DNA of 64,000 bases from FEN-1322 sp041663425 (GCA_041663425.1 JBAYMS010000005.1:1-64000); one strand, 5' to 3'. Shown: positions 26,479 through 35,073, counted from the stretch's first letter. Notes: generated from the sequence alone by a model not told the origin. A program made the numbers and translations.

Positions 26479-27294
26479 TCAATGAGTATGCTCATGACTA
26501 GGGTGTTCGTGCGGATGCACGTGCGATTTGCCATCATGAATGTGAGAATGGACATGAATAAGGTTGTTCTCATGAAGAAAGGTAGTATCAGCTAAAAGTT
26601 CTGCTGGACGAGCAGACCGTATGATCGTTTTATCGTGATTGAACACATAGACAATATCGGCGATCTCCTCAATTATATGCATATCGTGAGTCGCAGTAAT
26701 AATAGTCTTGCCATCACCATGATATTTATTAAGAAGATCCACCAACCCCCTGGAGGTTCTCGGATCAAGCCCGGCAGTAGGCTCATCCAGCAAAAGCACT
26801 TCCGGGCCGGATATCAAAACAGACGCCATTGATACTTTCCGCTTCTCGCCTATACTTAACTGATGGGGCATCCTATCAGAAAGATCTTCTATGCCGAATA
26901 TCTTCATTATCGGGTCAAAAACCTTATCTATTTCTTTGCGGTCAAAACCAAGATTAAGCGGGCCGAACATAACCTCCTCTTTTACAGTCGGGCAGAATAG
27001 CTGAACATCCGGATTCTGGAATACCAGGCCCACCTTCGACCTGAACTCATGATTAAACCCCTCATCATTAAATGCGCCCTCGCCAAGCTCAACGCCAAAC
27101 GCTTTTACAGAACCGCTATCAGGGAATATCAGGGCATCGAAAAGATGCAAAAGAGTAGACTTGCCGGAACCGTTAGCTCCGATGATAGCCACCCGCTGAC
27201 CTTTTTCAACCGAAATATTCACTCCGCGCAGGGCGGGATATTTCCCAAGATACGAAAAACGGACATCTTCTGCTTTGAAAATTATCTCGCTCAT
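26479..27294 (-). CDS. cbiO: Cobalt/nickel ECF transporter ATPase (CbiO/NikO)
   Basis: 271 aa ABC ATPase. Walker A GANGSGKST (39-47), Q-loop VFQNPDVQLF (ECF type), signature LSIGEKRKVSMA, Walker B VLLLDEPTAGLD, His switch ATHDMH. The last 27 or so residues are a histidine-rich tail with ten His (HVHSHIHDG...HPHEHPSHEHTH), a likely metal reservoir and a hint toward nickel. It powers the CbiM/PDGLE/CbiQ complex encoded upstream, overlapping cbiQ by 4 nt. Confidence 0.95.
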   Translation of the reverse strand: MSEIIFKAEDVRFSYLGKYPALRGVNISVEKGQRVAIIGANGSGKSTLLHLFDALIFPDSGSVKAFGVELGEGAFNDEGFNHEFRSKVGLVFQNPDVQLFCPTVKEEVMFGPLNLGFDRKEIDKVFDPIMKIFGIEDLSDRMPHQLSIGEKRKVSMASVLISGPEVLLLDEPTAGLDPRTSRGLVDLLNKYHGDGKTIITATHDMHIIEEIADIVYVFNHDKTIIRSARPAELLADTTFLHENNLIHVHSHIHDGKSHVHPHEHPSHEHTH

Positions 27295-28154
27295 ATTATG
27301 TTAAATCTCCACATTTCGCCGAAATAAAGAAGTGCGCCGGAGGCTGATATCACTAAAAGAAACCATACCCAGTCCATAGGCCGTGTCTTAAAATCATGCA
27401 ATACGACCGGCTCTCCCCGGTAACCTCTGGATAACATTGCACCATACACAGCATCATTCAGCCGATACGACCTGTACCATAAAGATGCCATATTCCATGC
27501 TACCATATGCTGCCCTTTTTTATAATGCACCCTTCGTCCCACACGGCTTTTTATAGCCACATAAGTATTTTCGACCACTTCCATAAAAAGGTAAATATAT
27601 CTGTAGCACATCCCAAGCACCATAACAAATACCTGCGGCACCTTTATTACACGCAGGACTTTAAGCAGCTCAAAATGTTTTGTTGTAATGCTTAAAAGCA
27701 CAGCAAAAGAGACTGAGGCAATTACGCGCGTCACAAAAAGCGAAGCGCCCAGCAGGCCCTGTCTCGTAATAATAAAGTTTAAATTCATTATCTTAAAAGT
27801 CAATATCGGGTCTCCTGGCGAGAAGAAACTGAACAAAGCCGGTATGGCTATGAATAGCGAGAACAGGGGCATAAATACCCATGTTCTCTTCAGGAAAAAT
27901 CCAAGATTTATCTTTGACAAATACGCAAGAAACAAACATGCAATGTAGAGAAAAAAGGAAACCACAATACTTTTTGTAAAAAGAACTGTCACGATAAAAA
28001 TTGCGAATGTCACAGCTTTTATCCTTGGATCTATCGACTGCAGAAAACCAGACACCGACGCGTATTCATCCGAAAATACGGATTCTTTTAAAAAAGATAG
28101 AGCGCTCATGATAGAGCGCTCTATGAAATTATTTTTCCTTTTAACTGCCAACAT
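27291..28154 (-). CDS. cbiQ: Cobalt/nickel ECF transporter transmembrane protein (CbiQ/NikQ)
   Basis: 287 aa from the ATG at 28154, which shares a base with the upstream stop (TAATG); Met16 at 28109 is an alternative. About six hydrophobic helices. The coupling region ALLSRGYRGEP carries the A-R-G motif that contacts the ATPase in CbiQ proteins, preceded by AIKSRVGRR. It forms the membrane scaffold joining the substrate-binding CbiM to CbiO. Confidence 0.94.
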   Translation of the reverse strand: MLAVKRKNNFIERSIMSALSFLKESVFSDEYASVSGFLQSIDPRIKAVTFAIFIVTVLFTKSIVVSFFLYIACLFLAYLSKINLGFFLKRTWVFMPLFSLFIAIPALFSFFSPGDPILTFKIMNLNFIITRQGLLGASLFVTRVIASVSFAVLLSITTKHFELLKVLRVIKVPQVFVMVLGMCYRYIYLFMEVVENTYVAIKSRVGRRVHYKKGQHMVAWNMASLWYRSYRLNDAVYGAMLSRGYRGEPVVLHDFKTRPMDWVWFLLVISASGALLYFGEMWRFNII

Positions 28155-28489
28155 TAATCGCCTTTTTTAACCAGCATCTTCCCTATAAAAAACACGGCTA
28201 AAACCGTTATCCCTATTCCCGTAATAGCTGATATTATATAGGCTACACTAAGCTGTGGCAATCCTTTTTCTTCCCAGCCCTTAAAAGCATAATCAGGTAT
28301 AGGCGCACTCCAGAGAGCGGAAAGTTTCTCAAGGCCTTGCGGAATATAACCGACTAATTTCTGCATTTCATCGGCTCCCCATTCACCCCATGCCGAGCCT
28401 GCTTTAAAATGATCCGGCAATATAAGTCCTATGGGAGACAAGACGATCAATACCGCCAATCCTATACATAATTTTGTGGTTAGCTTCAT
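28154..28489 (-). CDS. PDGLE-domain protein, CbiN/NikN-like accessory subunit
   Basis: 111 aa with two transmembrane helices (about 8-25 and 82-103) and an external loop between them. The loop carries an IPQGLEKL segment that corresponds to the PDGLE motif, and IPDYAFKGWEE, typical of the C-terminal region of nickel/cobalt ECF accessory proteins. These subunits help CbiM bind or load metal. It lies between cbiM and cbiQ as expected. Confidence 0.88.
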   Translation of the reverse strand: MKLTTKLCIGLAVLIVLSPIGLILPDHFKAGSAWGEWGADEMQKLVGYIPQGLEKLSALWSAPIPDYAFKGWEEKGLPQLSVAYIISAITGIGITVLAVFFIGKMLVKKGD

Positions 28490-28491
28490 TA

Positions 28492-29172
28492 TTATTTCCT
28501 CCCCTCTTCAAGCAGGCTCAAATCCTGCTTCTGCAAATATTTAACAACCAGCGCCGTTACAATAGCCTCTACCCATCCAAATACAAGAGCGTGCTCGCCG
28601 ATCATTGCCGGAAGAGCAACATTTAACCCGTAGGGGCAGTATAGCGCCTGTCCGGCTGCCGTCTTGTGCAATAAAGGCTGAATACCAAATTCAAATCCCG
28701 TCATCGCAGCAGCAATATTCAGGGCGACATACCCCGCAATGCCTGCAGCGATAACTCTTCGCCCGGAGCTGGCAGAAGAATTATAACTGATAATTTTATA
28801 TATATAGTATCCGACAAACGGCAGAACAAACGCCATATTAAAGCAGTTCGCCCCGATCGCAGTAATACCGCCGTCACCAAATAATAGAGCCTGGACTACA
28901 AGCGCTACGGTAATCGCTATACAAGCCGCCCACGGTCCCAATAGTATCGCAACCAATACTCCGCCTACGGCGTGTCCGGTCGTCCCTCCGGGTATCGGAA
29001 CATTGAACATCATAATAACAAAACTGAACGCAGCGCCTATAGCTAAAAGCGGCACTTGTTTTGCCTTAAGTGTTTTTTTAACCACACTGGAAGCTATCGC
29101 CCATATGGGAGCCATTACTACATAGAAAAATCCGCATGTCGTAGGCCCTAGATAACCATCTGGTATATGCAT
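28492..29172 (-). CDS. cbiM: Cobalt/nickel ECF transporter substrate-binding protein (CbiM/NikM)
   Basis: 226 aa with about six or seven membrane helices. The N-terminus MHIPDGYLGP is the family hallmark; the N-terminal Met-His and a later His (TTGHAVGG) bind the metal. GGTTGHAVGGVLVAILLGPWAA is quoted by its core only. It starts 21 nt after the porin stop codon, too little for a cobalamin riboswitch, and the nikR/hypA context favours nickel over cobalt. Confidence 0.95.
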   Translation of the reverse strand: MHIPDGYLGPTTCGFFYVVMAPIWAIASSVVKKTLKAKQVPLLAIGAAFSFVIMMFNVPIPGGTTGHAVGGVLVAILLGPWAACIAITVALVVQALLFGDGGITAIGANCFNMAFVLPFVGYYIYKIISYNSSASSGRRVIAAGIAGYVALNIAAAMTGFEFGIQPLLHKTAAGQALYCPYGLNVALPAMIGEHALVFGWVEAIVTALVVKYLQKQDLSLLEEGRK

Positions 29173-29193
29173 ACTGTCCCCTTTCGTTTTTAC

Positions 29194-30603
29194 TTAAAAA
29201 CTAATTTGACCTCTCATGCCATAAACAAATATTGTATTGCTGTCTCCCTGATACGATTCATTAACACCTCGGGGATTCCAGATAAATTGAATATCCGGAC
29301 TAAGTGCCAGGTTTTTTGTAATTTTGAAATTATAATAAGCTTCAAAGTGCCCTTCAGCAGCCGTGCCATGCACAGTGCCATCATCATACCCTTTGTATTC
29401 ACTGCTAGGGAACAACTGGCCTATAGCGAAGGCGAGAACGTCTTCGTCTCTTTTCCAGTACTTACCTGTCATCTGAAGGCCGGCAGACCACATCCACTCG
29501 ACGGGCGCCGCATTCAGATTTGTGCTTGCTATACTGACATCGCCTCTCTGCCAGCTGAGTCTGGCAAATGCGCCGAAAACATCCGTTATCATCTGGTCAC
29601 AGCTCAATCCAAAACCTGTATTGGTTTGCTTGGAACTATCCTCCACTGCGGTAAATTTAACATGGTCCAGGCCGTTATACCATAAATAAGCTCTATAATT
29701 ACCAGCCCACATTTTTTCATCATATCCGAATGCCTTAGCCGGCATAAAGGTAAGTTCCGTTGATATGAAAGGTTTGTCAAAAATATCCTTATAGGTATTG
29801 TTTGCGTTGAAATATGATGCATTTACTGCTATATAAGGCAGCCTTTCCAGAACCATTGAGATAGAAGCGCCGAGAGTATTATCATTCGGCCACTCTATAG
29901 CCGCAGAATTCCTGAACATACGGCCTAAGAACTGCGTGGTTTCATCGAACGCGTATTCGTTCTGGTCCAGATAATTGGCCGGATCCATTTTACCGGCAGT
30001 TACAGAAACTTGTTTATTAAAAAGGTAATGCTGATACCAGACTTCCGTTATAGGAACATTTGCGTTGGTATCATTAGCATCCCTGTTAACATTACTGAAA
30101 ACATTAAGCCTGTCTTCAAGAGTGTTTGACTGACCCGGCTCTAGATGCATCAATGCAAGACCCCAGTCGTCAAATGCCTTCTCTATAAATATGTCTGCAG
30201 ACCACGAAGCATCGCATCTGGACTTATTGCTGTCTCCGGCATTATTAGCATCCGGAGTCCCCTGCACAATAAACGTCGCGTCAGCCTGTATCTTAAATCC
30301 ACATGGCAATTCGACTCCCTCGCCCGGCGCGTATTTTATCAATCCTTCGGTAGGCACAGCCTGTATAAGAGACTGCTTTACATCCCTTACAGTTCCCTGT
30401 TGTTCCAATATAGCGCACTTCTGCTCACCAACCTGCTTCTGAAGCTCCGCTATCTGCGCTTTCAGCTGATCCATTTCCGATATTTTTGCTTTCAGTTCAG
30501 CGATTTCTTTTTTGAGCTCTTCCTCGCTCGCAAACACAGGTTGCGCTAAAAAAGACATGGCAATGAATAGAACTGTTAGTTTTCTTACTACTTTACCCCA
30601 CAT
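29194..30603 (-). CDS. Outer-membrane porin with N-terminal coiled coil
   Basis: 469 aa. Signal peptide (about 1-25, ending VFA-S), a short coiled coil (about 26-70, EELKKEIAELKAKISEMD heptads), then a long beta-rich domain rich in aromatic and Asn residues, finishing ...RGQISF, with the C-terminal Phe typical of beta-barrel proteins. It resembles OprB/OprO-like porins of other Gram-negatives. A GGAG site precedes the ATG. It lies between a hypA-like gene and cbiM, so it may admit nickel or a nickel chelate through the outer membrane; this is inference. Confidence 0.85.
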   Translation of the reverse strand: MWGKVVRKLTVLFIAMSFLAQPVFASEEELKKEIAELKAKISEMDQLKAQIAELQKQVGEQKCAILEQQGTVRDVKQSLIQAVPTEGLIKYAPGEGVELPCGFKIQADATFIVQGTPDANNAGDSNKSRCDASWSADIFIEKAFDDWGLALMHLEPGQSNTLEDRLNVFSNVNRDANDTNANVPITEVWYQHYLFNKQVSVTAGKMDPANYLDQNEYAFDETTQFLGRMFRNSAAIEWPNDNTLGASISMVLERLPYIAVNASYFNANNTYKDIFDKPFISTELTFMPAKAFGYDEKMWAGNYRAYLWYNGLDHVKFTAVEDSSKQTNTGFGLSCDQMITDVFGAFARLSWQRGDVSIASTNLNAAPVEWMWSAGLQMTGKYWKRDEDVLAFAIGQLFPSSEYKGYDDGTVHGTAAEGHFEAYYNFKITKNLALSPDIQFIWNPRGVNESYQGDSNTIFVYGMRGQISF

Positions 30604-30621
30604 ATGCTGCTTCTCCTTCCT

Positions 30622-30960
30622 TTATTCGCTCGATATAAAATCGATATAAAATTCTTTACCTTTATCTATATCAAAATCACTGCTTTTACACATAGGACAC
30701 TCAAACACAGGTTCGCTGTGCTTTGATATCTTTTTGCAACTTTTACAATGCATGGTAAATTCGCCTGTCTTTACATTAAGTTTAACGTGTCCATAACCTT
30801 CAGGCTGAGCCAATACCTTAAAAGTTTCTTTAAGCCCTTCCGGCTTAACATGACTAAACGGACTTAAAGTTACATTTACAATAACGCTACACTTACTATT
30901 TTTGAAATTACCCTTCTTAAGCATTGAAATAATTTCATTTGCGTATTTCAGATCGTGCAT
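30622..30960 (-). CDS. HypA-like nickel/zinc metallochaperone
   Basis: 112 aa, the HypA/HybF length. The N-terminal Met-His (MHDLKYANEI, where HypA has MHE) can hold nickel, and a zinc ribbon uses Cys72, Cys75, Cys88 and Cys91 (CKSC ... CPMC). HypA delivers nickel to [NiFe] hydrogenase. No hydrogenase or other hyp gene is visible in the window, so this copy may serve a distant hydrogenase. A GAGGAG site precedes the ATG. Confidence 0.82.
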   Translation of the reverse strand: MHDLKYANEIISMLKKGNFKNSKCSVIVNVTLSPFSHVKPEGLKETFKVLAQPEGYGHVKLNVKTGEFTMHCKSCKKISKHSEPVFECPMCKSSDFDIDKGKEFYIDFISSE

Positions 30961-30982
30961 CTTCTCCTCCTTTCTAAATACC

Positions 30983-31972
30983 TCACAGATATCTATTATT
31001 TTTTAAATATAAGGCGTAATCCTTAACAGATTCGCTGATCGTCGCAAAACTCTTTTCATACCCGGATTTTCTCAGCTTCCCCATCTCCGCCCGGGTAAAA
31101 TACTGGTATTTCTCTCTTAACGTTTCCGGCATCTCTATATATTTAACGCAAGGTTTTTTATTAACGGCGGAAAACATAGCAGCGGCTAGCTCATTCCAGC
31201 TATGAGCAACCCCGCTTCCTAAATTAAATATCCCGGTTTTCCCGGGGTTACTCAAAAAGAAAAATAAAACATCGACGGCATCTTTCACATATATAAAATC
31301 TCTTTTTTGCTCGCCGTCTTTACAATCTCTCCTATATGACTTAAACAGTTTTATGCATCCATGATCGGTAACTTCTTTAAATTTTTTGCACACTACACTC
31401 ATCATATCGCCTTTATGATATTCATTGGGCCCGAATACGTTAAAAAATTTAACGCCAGTAGCTTCCTTATCCAAATCCAAACGATTATTTAATAACCATA
31501 AGTCAAAAAGCTGCTTCGAATACCCATACATATTAAGAGGTTTCAGCTTCAGGATGGTTTCGACATCATCCCGATAACCAAACTCACCATCACCATATGT
31601 TGCGGCGGATGAGGCATATATGAATTTGACTCTATGATCTATTGCCCATATAGCGAGGGCTTTGGAATATTCGTAATTGTTTTTTACAAAGTACGCAGCA
31701 TCGGTAAAAGTGGTTGAACTGCAGGCGCCAAGGTGCACTATCGTTTTTATACCGGAAATCTTACCGGAATGAAGCAGTCCTAAAAAATCTTCTTTTTGTA
31801 TATAATCGGATATCTTTTTGCCGGAGAGATTATGCCATTTTTCTGAAGTGCCGAGATTGTCTACTACTATAATATCATTTATGCCTTCTTTATTTAGCTT
31901 CCACAAAAAACAACTCCCTATGAAACCCGCGCCGCCCGTCACAACTATAGTATTTTTTTTCAATGCCCACAT
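30983..31972 (-). CDS. hldD: ADP-L-glycero-D-manno-heptose 6-epimerase
   Basis: 329 aa short-chain dehydrogenase fold. NADP loop TGGAGFIGSCFLWKLN, then IVVDNLG, catalytic YGYSKQLFD (Tyr-x3-Lys), NVFGPNEYHKGDM and RDFIYVKDAVDV, the last two typical of HldD rather than GalE. It makes the L,D-heptose precursor of LPS core, in keeping with the GT9 protein elsewhere. Its place between nikR and hypA is unexpected for an LPS gene. Confidence 0.92.
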   Translation of the reverse strand: MWALKKNTIVVTGGAGFIGSCFLWKLNKEGINDIIVVDNLGTSEKWHNLSGKKISDYIQKEDFLGLLHSGKISGIKTIVHLGACSSTTFTDAAYFVKNNYEYSKALAIWAIDHRVKFIYASSAATYGDGEFGYRDDVETILKLKPLNMYGYSKQLFDLWLLNNRLDLDKEATGVKFFNVFGPNEYHKGDMMSVVCKKFKEVTDHGCIKLFKSYRRDCKDGEQKRDFIYVKDAVDVLFFFLSNPGKTGIFNLGSGVAHSWNELAAAMFSAVNKKPCVKYIEMPETLREKYQYFTRAEMGKLRKSGYEKSFATISESVKDYALYLKNNRYL

Positions 31973-32025
31973 CCGCTATGTAGTATTACTTATTTAAAAA
32001 TCGTGCTACTTTATACCAAAAAAAA

Positions 32026-32439
32026 TTATATCCCCTTGCCGGTACTTGACATGCTGAGAGTGGCATGCTTAACACCTTTTATCGCCCTTAAAATATCCGC
32101 TAGTCTCTGTACTTTCTCCGCTGTTCCTTTTATAGCCACTATCTCAAGACAGTTATCATGATCCAGGTGAATATGCTGGGTCGACATTATCACTTTGCTG
32201 AAATCATGCTGTATATCCATAAGCTTATTCACAAGCTCCCGCTTATGGTGATCGTAGATCATTATGATAGCCCCGGCGACCTCTTTGCCCTCCACCCATT
32301 CGCGCTTAACAAGCTCCTGACGCACGATGTCAGAGAAGGCCTTCGAACGGTTTGTGCAGCCCCTGGCTTTCATCAAACGATCAAATTTGTCTAGAAGGTC
32401 TTTTTCCGCGGATATCCCGAAACGCGCCAATCCCGCCAT
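32026..32439 (-). CDS. nikR: Nickel-responsive transcriptional regulator NikR
   Basis: 137 aa, full length. N-terminal ribbon-helix-helix (ARFGISAEKDLLDKFDRL) for DNA binding and a C-terminal ACT-like domain with the four nickel ligands His78, His89, His91 and Cys97, matching E. coli His76, His87, His89 and Cys95 with an offset of 2. It represses nickel uptake when nickel is plentiful. A palindrome over its own promoter suggests autoregulation, and the downstream hldD-hypA-porin-cbiMNQO run would be included by read-through. Confidence 0.96.
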   Translation of the reverse strand: MAGLARFGISAEKDLLDKFDRLMKARGCTNRSKAFSDIVRQELVKREWVEGKEVAGAIIMIYDHHKRELVNKLMDIQHDFSKVIMSTQHIHLDHDNCLEIVAIKGTAEKVQRLADILRAIKGVKHATLSMSSTGKGI

Positions 32440-32460
32440 ACGTTACCTCGCTTAAATTGA

Positions 32461-32485
32461 TGTTACTATTTTAAATATAGTAACA
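32461..32485. promoter_or_regulatory. Palindromic operator upstream of nikR (candidate NikR site)
   Basis: TGTTACTAT and ATAGTAACA, perfect 9-bp arms around 7 bases. The distant half-sites TGTTAC and GTAACA are 13 nt apart, like the spaced inverted repeats bound by NikR tetramers. It overlaps the -10 box of the nikR promoter, the position expected for repression. Confidence 0.7.
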
Positions 32486-32504
32486 CGTAAAAGATCTCTG
32501 TCAA
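32477..32504 (-). promoter_or_regulatory. Sigma-70-like promoter for nikR
   Basis: Read on the minus strand: TTGACA (32504-32499), 16-nt spacer, TACTAT (32482-32477). The -35 box directly abuts the end of the znuB-like gene, and the -10 is inside the palindrome at 32461-32485. Confidence 0.65.
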
Positions 32505-33353
32505 TTACTTTTTAAATATTTTTTTAAGCAAGGCCGTTAAACAATAAAATAATGCCGCAAAAAGAACTATAGTAGCCCCTGAGGCCGCTCCCCAATAATA
32601 TGAGCAGATCAAACCCGCCACACCAGACACAAGGCTTATTACCACCGCAAACATAGTATACCGGCGCATATCTCCTGCAATATTACGGGATGCGGCTGCA
32701 GGCAGTATAAGCAAAGAATTGATTATCAAAATACCCACTAAACGTATCGATAAAGTTACAACAAGCGCTACAAGAACGGCAAAACTTATCTCTATTAGAA
32801 GTACATTAATGCCACGGCTCGAGGCAAGAGAAGAATTTACACTAACCATCGAAAGCTTATTTCCGCATACCACACAGTAGAAGAGAACACCTACTGCCAT
32901 TAATGCCAGTATAACAACCTGCGAAGGCGTAACTGTCAGGATGTCGCCTATCAAATAAGCAGTGTATTTTGCAAATCCACCCCCGCGGCTAAGGATAACG
33001 ATACCTAAAGCTACCACCATAGCAAAAAATACGCCCAATACTGTATCGGAAGCAGCCTGAGTAGTCCCTTTAAATAACACAACAGCAATAGCCAGCACCA
33101 CCCCCAAAGCTATCATCGATACAGAAGGATCCGGCAATCCCAAGACTACTCCGATCGCTATACCAGCCAGAGCGGAATGCCCCAACACGTCAGAAAAAAA
33201 CGCCATGTGCTTACTTATAATAGCTGTTCCCAGAAGAGCAAACACAGGGGTAATTAAGATAACCGCCAGAATGGCATTTTTCATAAAATCATATTTCGCC
33301 CAGCCAAAAGGCAGGATCAATTCCATAATTTTATATAAATTTTCCATGATCAC
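32505..33353 (-). CDS. znuB: Metal ABC transporter permease (ZnuB family)
   Basis: 282 aa with about eight membrane helices, as usual for the ABC-3 family (zinc/manganese/iron). Family block FFSDVLGHSALAGIAIGVVLGL near residue 55 (core GHSALAG) and ISFAVLVALVVTLSIRLVG-type helix near 200 (core LVG-ILIINSLLILPAA). It overlaps the ATPase gene by 4 nt. Zinc is the best guess because a Fur-family operator controls the operon; manganese is possible. Confidence 0.92.
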   Translation of the reverse strand: MIMENLYKIMELILPFGWAKYDFMKNAILAVILITPVFALLGTAIISKHMAFFSDVLGHSALAGIAIGVVLGLPDPSVSMIALGVVLAIAVVLFKGTTQAASDTVLGVFFAMVVALGIVILSRGGGFAKYTAYLIGDILTVTPSQVVILALMAVGVLFYCVVCGNKLSMVSVNSSLASSRGINVLLIEISFAVLVALVVTLSIRLVGILIINSLLILPAAASRNIAGDMRRYTMFAVVISLVSGVAGLICSYYWGAASGATIVLFAALFYCLTALLKKIFKK

Positions 33354-34120
33354 CGCGCCTCTTTATCCGAAGCAGGGCCGGGTAGTTTCGAAATATTCCA
33401 CAAGCTCGGCCCCAAAGACTGTATGAGCCGCTCATCGGAAAGCACTTCCTGCGGCTTACCGCTTGCGATAATAGAATTATTCAAAAGCACCATCCTGTCA
33501 GCATGAGGCGCTACCCCTATAAGGTCATGCGTAACAAGCAGCACCGTAACATCGTTCGTCTTTTTTAATGAGGATGCTATTTCATAAAAAAGTGCCAGGC
33601 CTTTAGCGTCCACGCCCGACATCGGCTCATCCAGTAAAAGCAGGTCCGGCTTAGGCGTCATAGCCATAGCAAGAAGGACTCTCTGCAGCTCACCGCCGGA
33701 GAGCTCTCCTATCCTTTTTCCCAAAAGGTTTCCGGCAGACACACCTTCCAAGGAAGCCTTTATTGTTTCTTTTACAGAATGCTTCACCCCCAGCCATACA
33801 GGATCTTTGCTGATGGCGGACGCTATGAGATCGGATACACTTAGAGGAGAATCGAGATCATAATTTAGTTTCTGAGGAACATAACCGATGCGCGGATGCT
33901 TATTGAGCTTGCCTTTTACCTGAAAATTTATACTGCCGCTATAAGGTATTTCCCCTAATATCGCTCGCAGCAGAGTCGTTTTCCCGGCGCCGTTAGGCCC
34001 AATTATCGCTATCAGCTCTCCGCAATTTACATGAAGATTGATACCATTTAAAATAACGGTAGAACCCAATCTAACATTTAAATTTTCTATCTTTGTACAA
34101 CAATGTTCGCATGTATTCAT
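33350..34120 (-). CDS. znuC: Metal ABC transporter ATP-binding protein (ZnuC family)
   Basis: 256 aa. Walker A IGPNGAGKTTLL, Q-loop GYVPQ, signature LSGGELQRVLLA, Walker B LLLLDEPMSGVD, His switch VTHD. The N-terminus has a CEHCC motif (Cys4-His-Cys-Cys), uncommon for this family and possibly metal binding. It overlaps both the binding-protein gene and the permease gene by 4 nt. Confidence 0.93.
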   Translation of the reverse strand: MNTCEHCCTKIENLNVRLGSTVILNGINLHVNCGELIAIIGPNGAGKTTLLRAILGEIPYSGSINFQVKGKLNKHPRIGYVPQKLNYDLDSPLSVSDLIASAISKDPVWLGVKHSVKETIKASLEGVSAGNLLGKRIGELSGGELQRVLLAMAMTPKPDLLLLDEPMSGVDAKGLALFYEIASSLKKTNDVTVLLVTHDLIGVAPHADRMVLLNNSIIASGKPQEVLSDERLIQSLGPSLWNISKLPGPASDKEAR

Positions 34121-35010
34121 TGAGCCAAGGCCTTACGTAAAACAATGAGATTGCTTTCCATGATATTCAGATAGGCATCCGGGTCATCAGGGCCTGCGAC
34201 AGCAGGATCTAGAACATAAACCGACGCACCCGTTTCTTTAGCTATGGTATCTGCGGCAGTTGCCGGATACTGCGGTTCGGCAAACAAGGTCTTTATCCCG
34301 CTTCTTTTAATAAGGTCTACGGTTTCGGCCAGCTCTTTTGCGCTCGGTTGGCTGCCCGGCTCCCTTTCCACAACAGCAGCTATATCCAAGCCAAACTCTC
34401 TGGCAAAATATGGGAATGCTTCATGGAACGTGACTATTTTTTTCCCTTTAAACAGCGCCAGCTCTGAATTCATAGATAAACGCAGCTTCTCTAATTTAGC
34501 GATATACGCACCCTCATTTTCGATATACAGCTCTTTGTGCACAGGGTCAAAAGATACCATGGCTTTAACCAAATTCTTAACTTCGAATATATAATCGGAA
34601 ATACTTACCCATACATGCGGATTATCACCTGCGTTATCATTTATAAGAGAAATACCCTCTGATAAAATAACTATTTTAATCCCGTGGTATTGCGCGACCA
34701 CTTTGTCTAAAAACGATTCCATCCCTGCGCCATTTGCGACAAGAATATCCGCCCCTACCAGCTTTTTCATATCATTTGTCGTTATAGAATAATCATGCAG
34801 ACATCCTGTCGTCGGCGGAGTAAGATTTTCTACCGTTACGCCAGGCACATCCTTACAGACATTTAACGCTATGATATACATAGGATAAAAAGACGCAACT
34901 ACATTAATATTTCTCGGCTCTTCAGCATTCGCTTTAGGAGCATATAAAATCCCCGGTAGAAAAACATTTAACATACAGAAAACCATAATAAAACAAACCG
35001 ATCTCTTCAT
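34117..35010 (-). CDS. znuA: Metal ABC transporter substrate-binding protein (ZnuA/AdcA family)
   Basis: 297 aa from the ATG at 35010, chosen because GGAGGG lies 4 nt upstream; an earlier in-frame Met (35037) lies inside the operator. Signal peptide to about residue 29. Metal ligands: His in TGCLHDYSI, His in NPHVWVS, His in TFHEAFPYF and an Asp in the final LDPAVAGPDD. The His-rich loop of many ZnuA proteins is missing. It captures zinc (or manganese) in the periplasm for the ZnuBC pump. Confidence 0.92.
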   Translation of the reverse strand: MKRSVCFIMVFCMLNVFLPGILYAPKANAEEPRNINVVASFYPMYIIALNVCKDVPGVTVENLTPPTTGCLHDYSITTNDMKKLVGADILVANGAGMESFLDKVVAQYHGIKIVILSEGISLINDNAGDNPHVWVSISDYIFEVKNLVKAMVSFDPVHKELYIENEGAYIAKLEKLRLSMNSELALFKGKKIVTFHEAFPYFAREFGLDIAAVVEREPGSQPSAKELAETVDLIKRSGIKTLFAEPQYPATAADTIAKETGASVYVLDPAVAGPDDPDAYLNIMESNLIVLRKALAQ

Positions 35011-35022
35011 AGGCCCTCCAAT

Positions 35023-35047
35023 ATAAATAGAAATCATTTCTATTTAT
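35023..35047. promoter_or_regulatory. Palindromic operator of the znuACB operon (candidate Fur-family/Zur box)
   Basis: ATAAATAGAAAT-C-ATTTCTATTTAT, a perfect 12-bp inverted repeat around one base, typical in length and AT content for Fur/Zur/PerR boxes. It touches the end of the -10 box. A closely similar site (19 of 23 positions) precedes the fur-family gene at 37408-37430. Confidence 0.8.
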
Positions 35048-35073
35048 TATACACCGAACAAAAAGATTGTCAA
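35046..35073 (-). promoter_or_regulatory. Consensus sigma-70 promoter of znuACB
   Basis: On the minus strand: TTGACA (35073-35068), 16-nt spacer, TATAAT (35051-35046). Both boxes are perfect matches. The palindrome begins inside the -10 box, so a bound repressor would block polymerase. Confidence 0.8.

Noticed and set aside
29173..29193. Cobalamin riboswitch before cbiM
   Set aside because: Only 21 nt separate the porin stop and cbiM.
30622..30960. Start of a [NiFe] hydrogenase locus
   Set aside because: No hydrogenase subunits or hypB-F genes are within the window.
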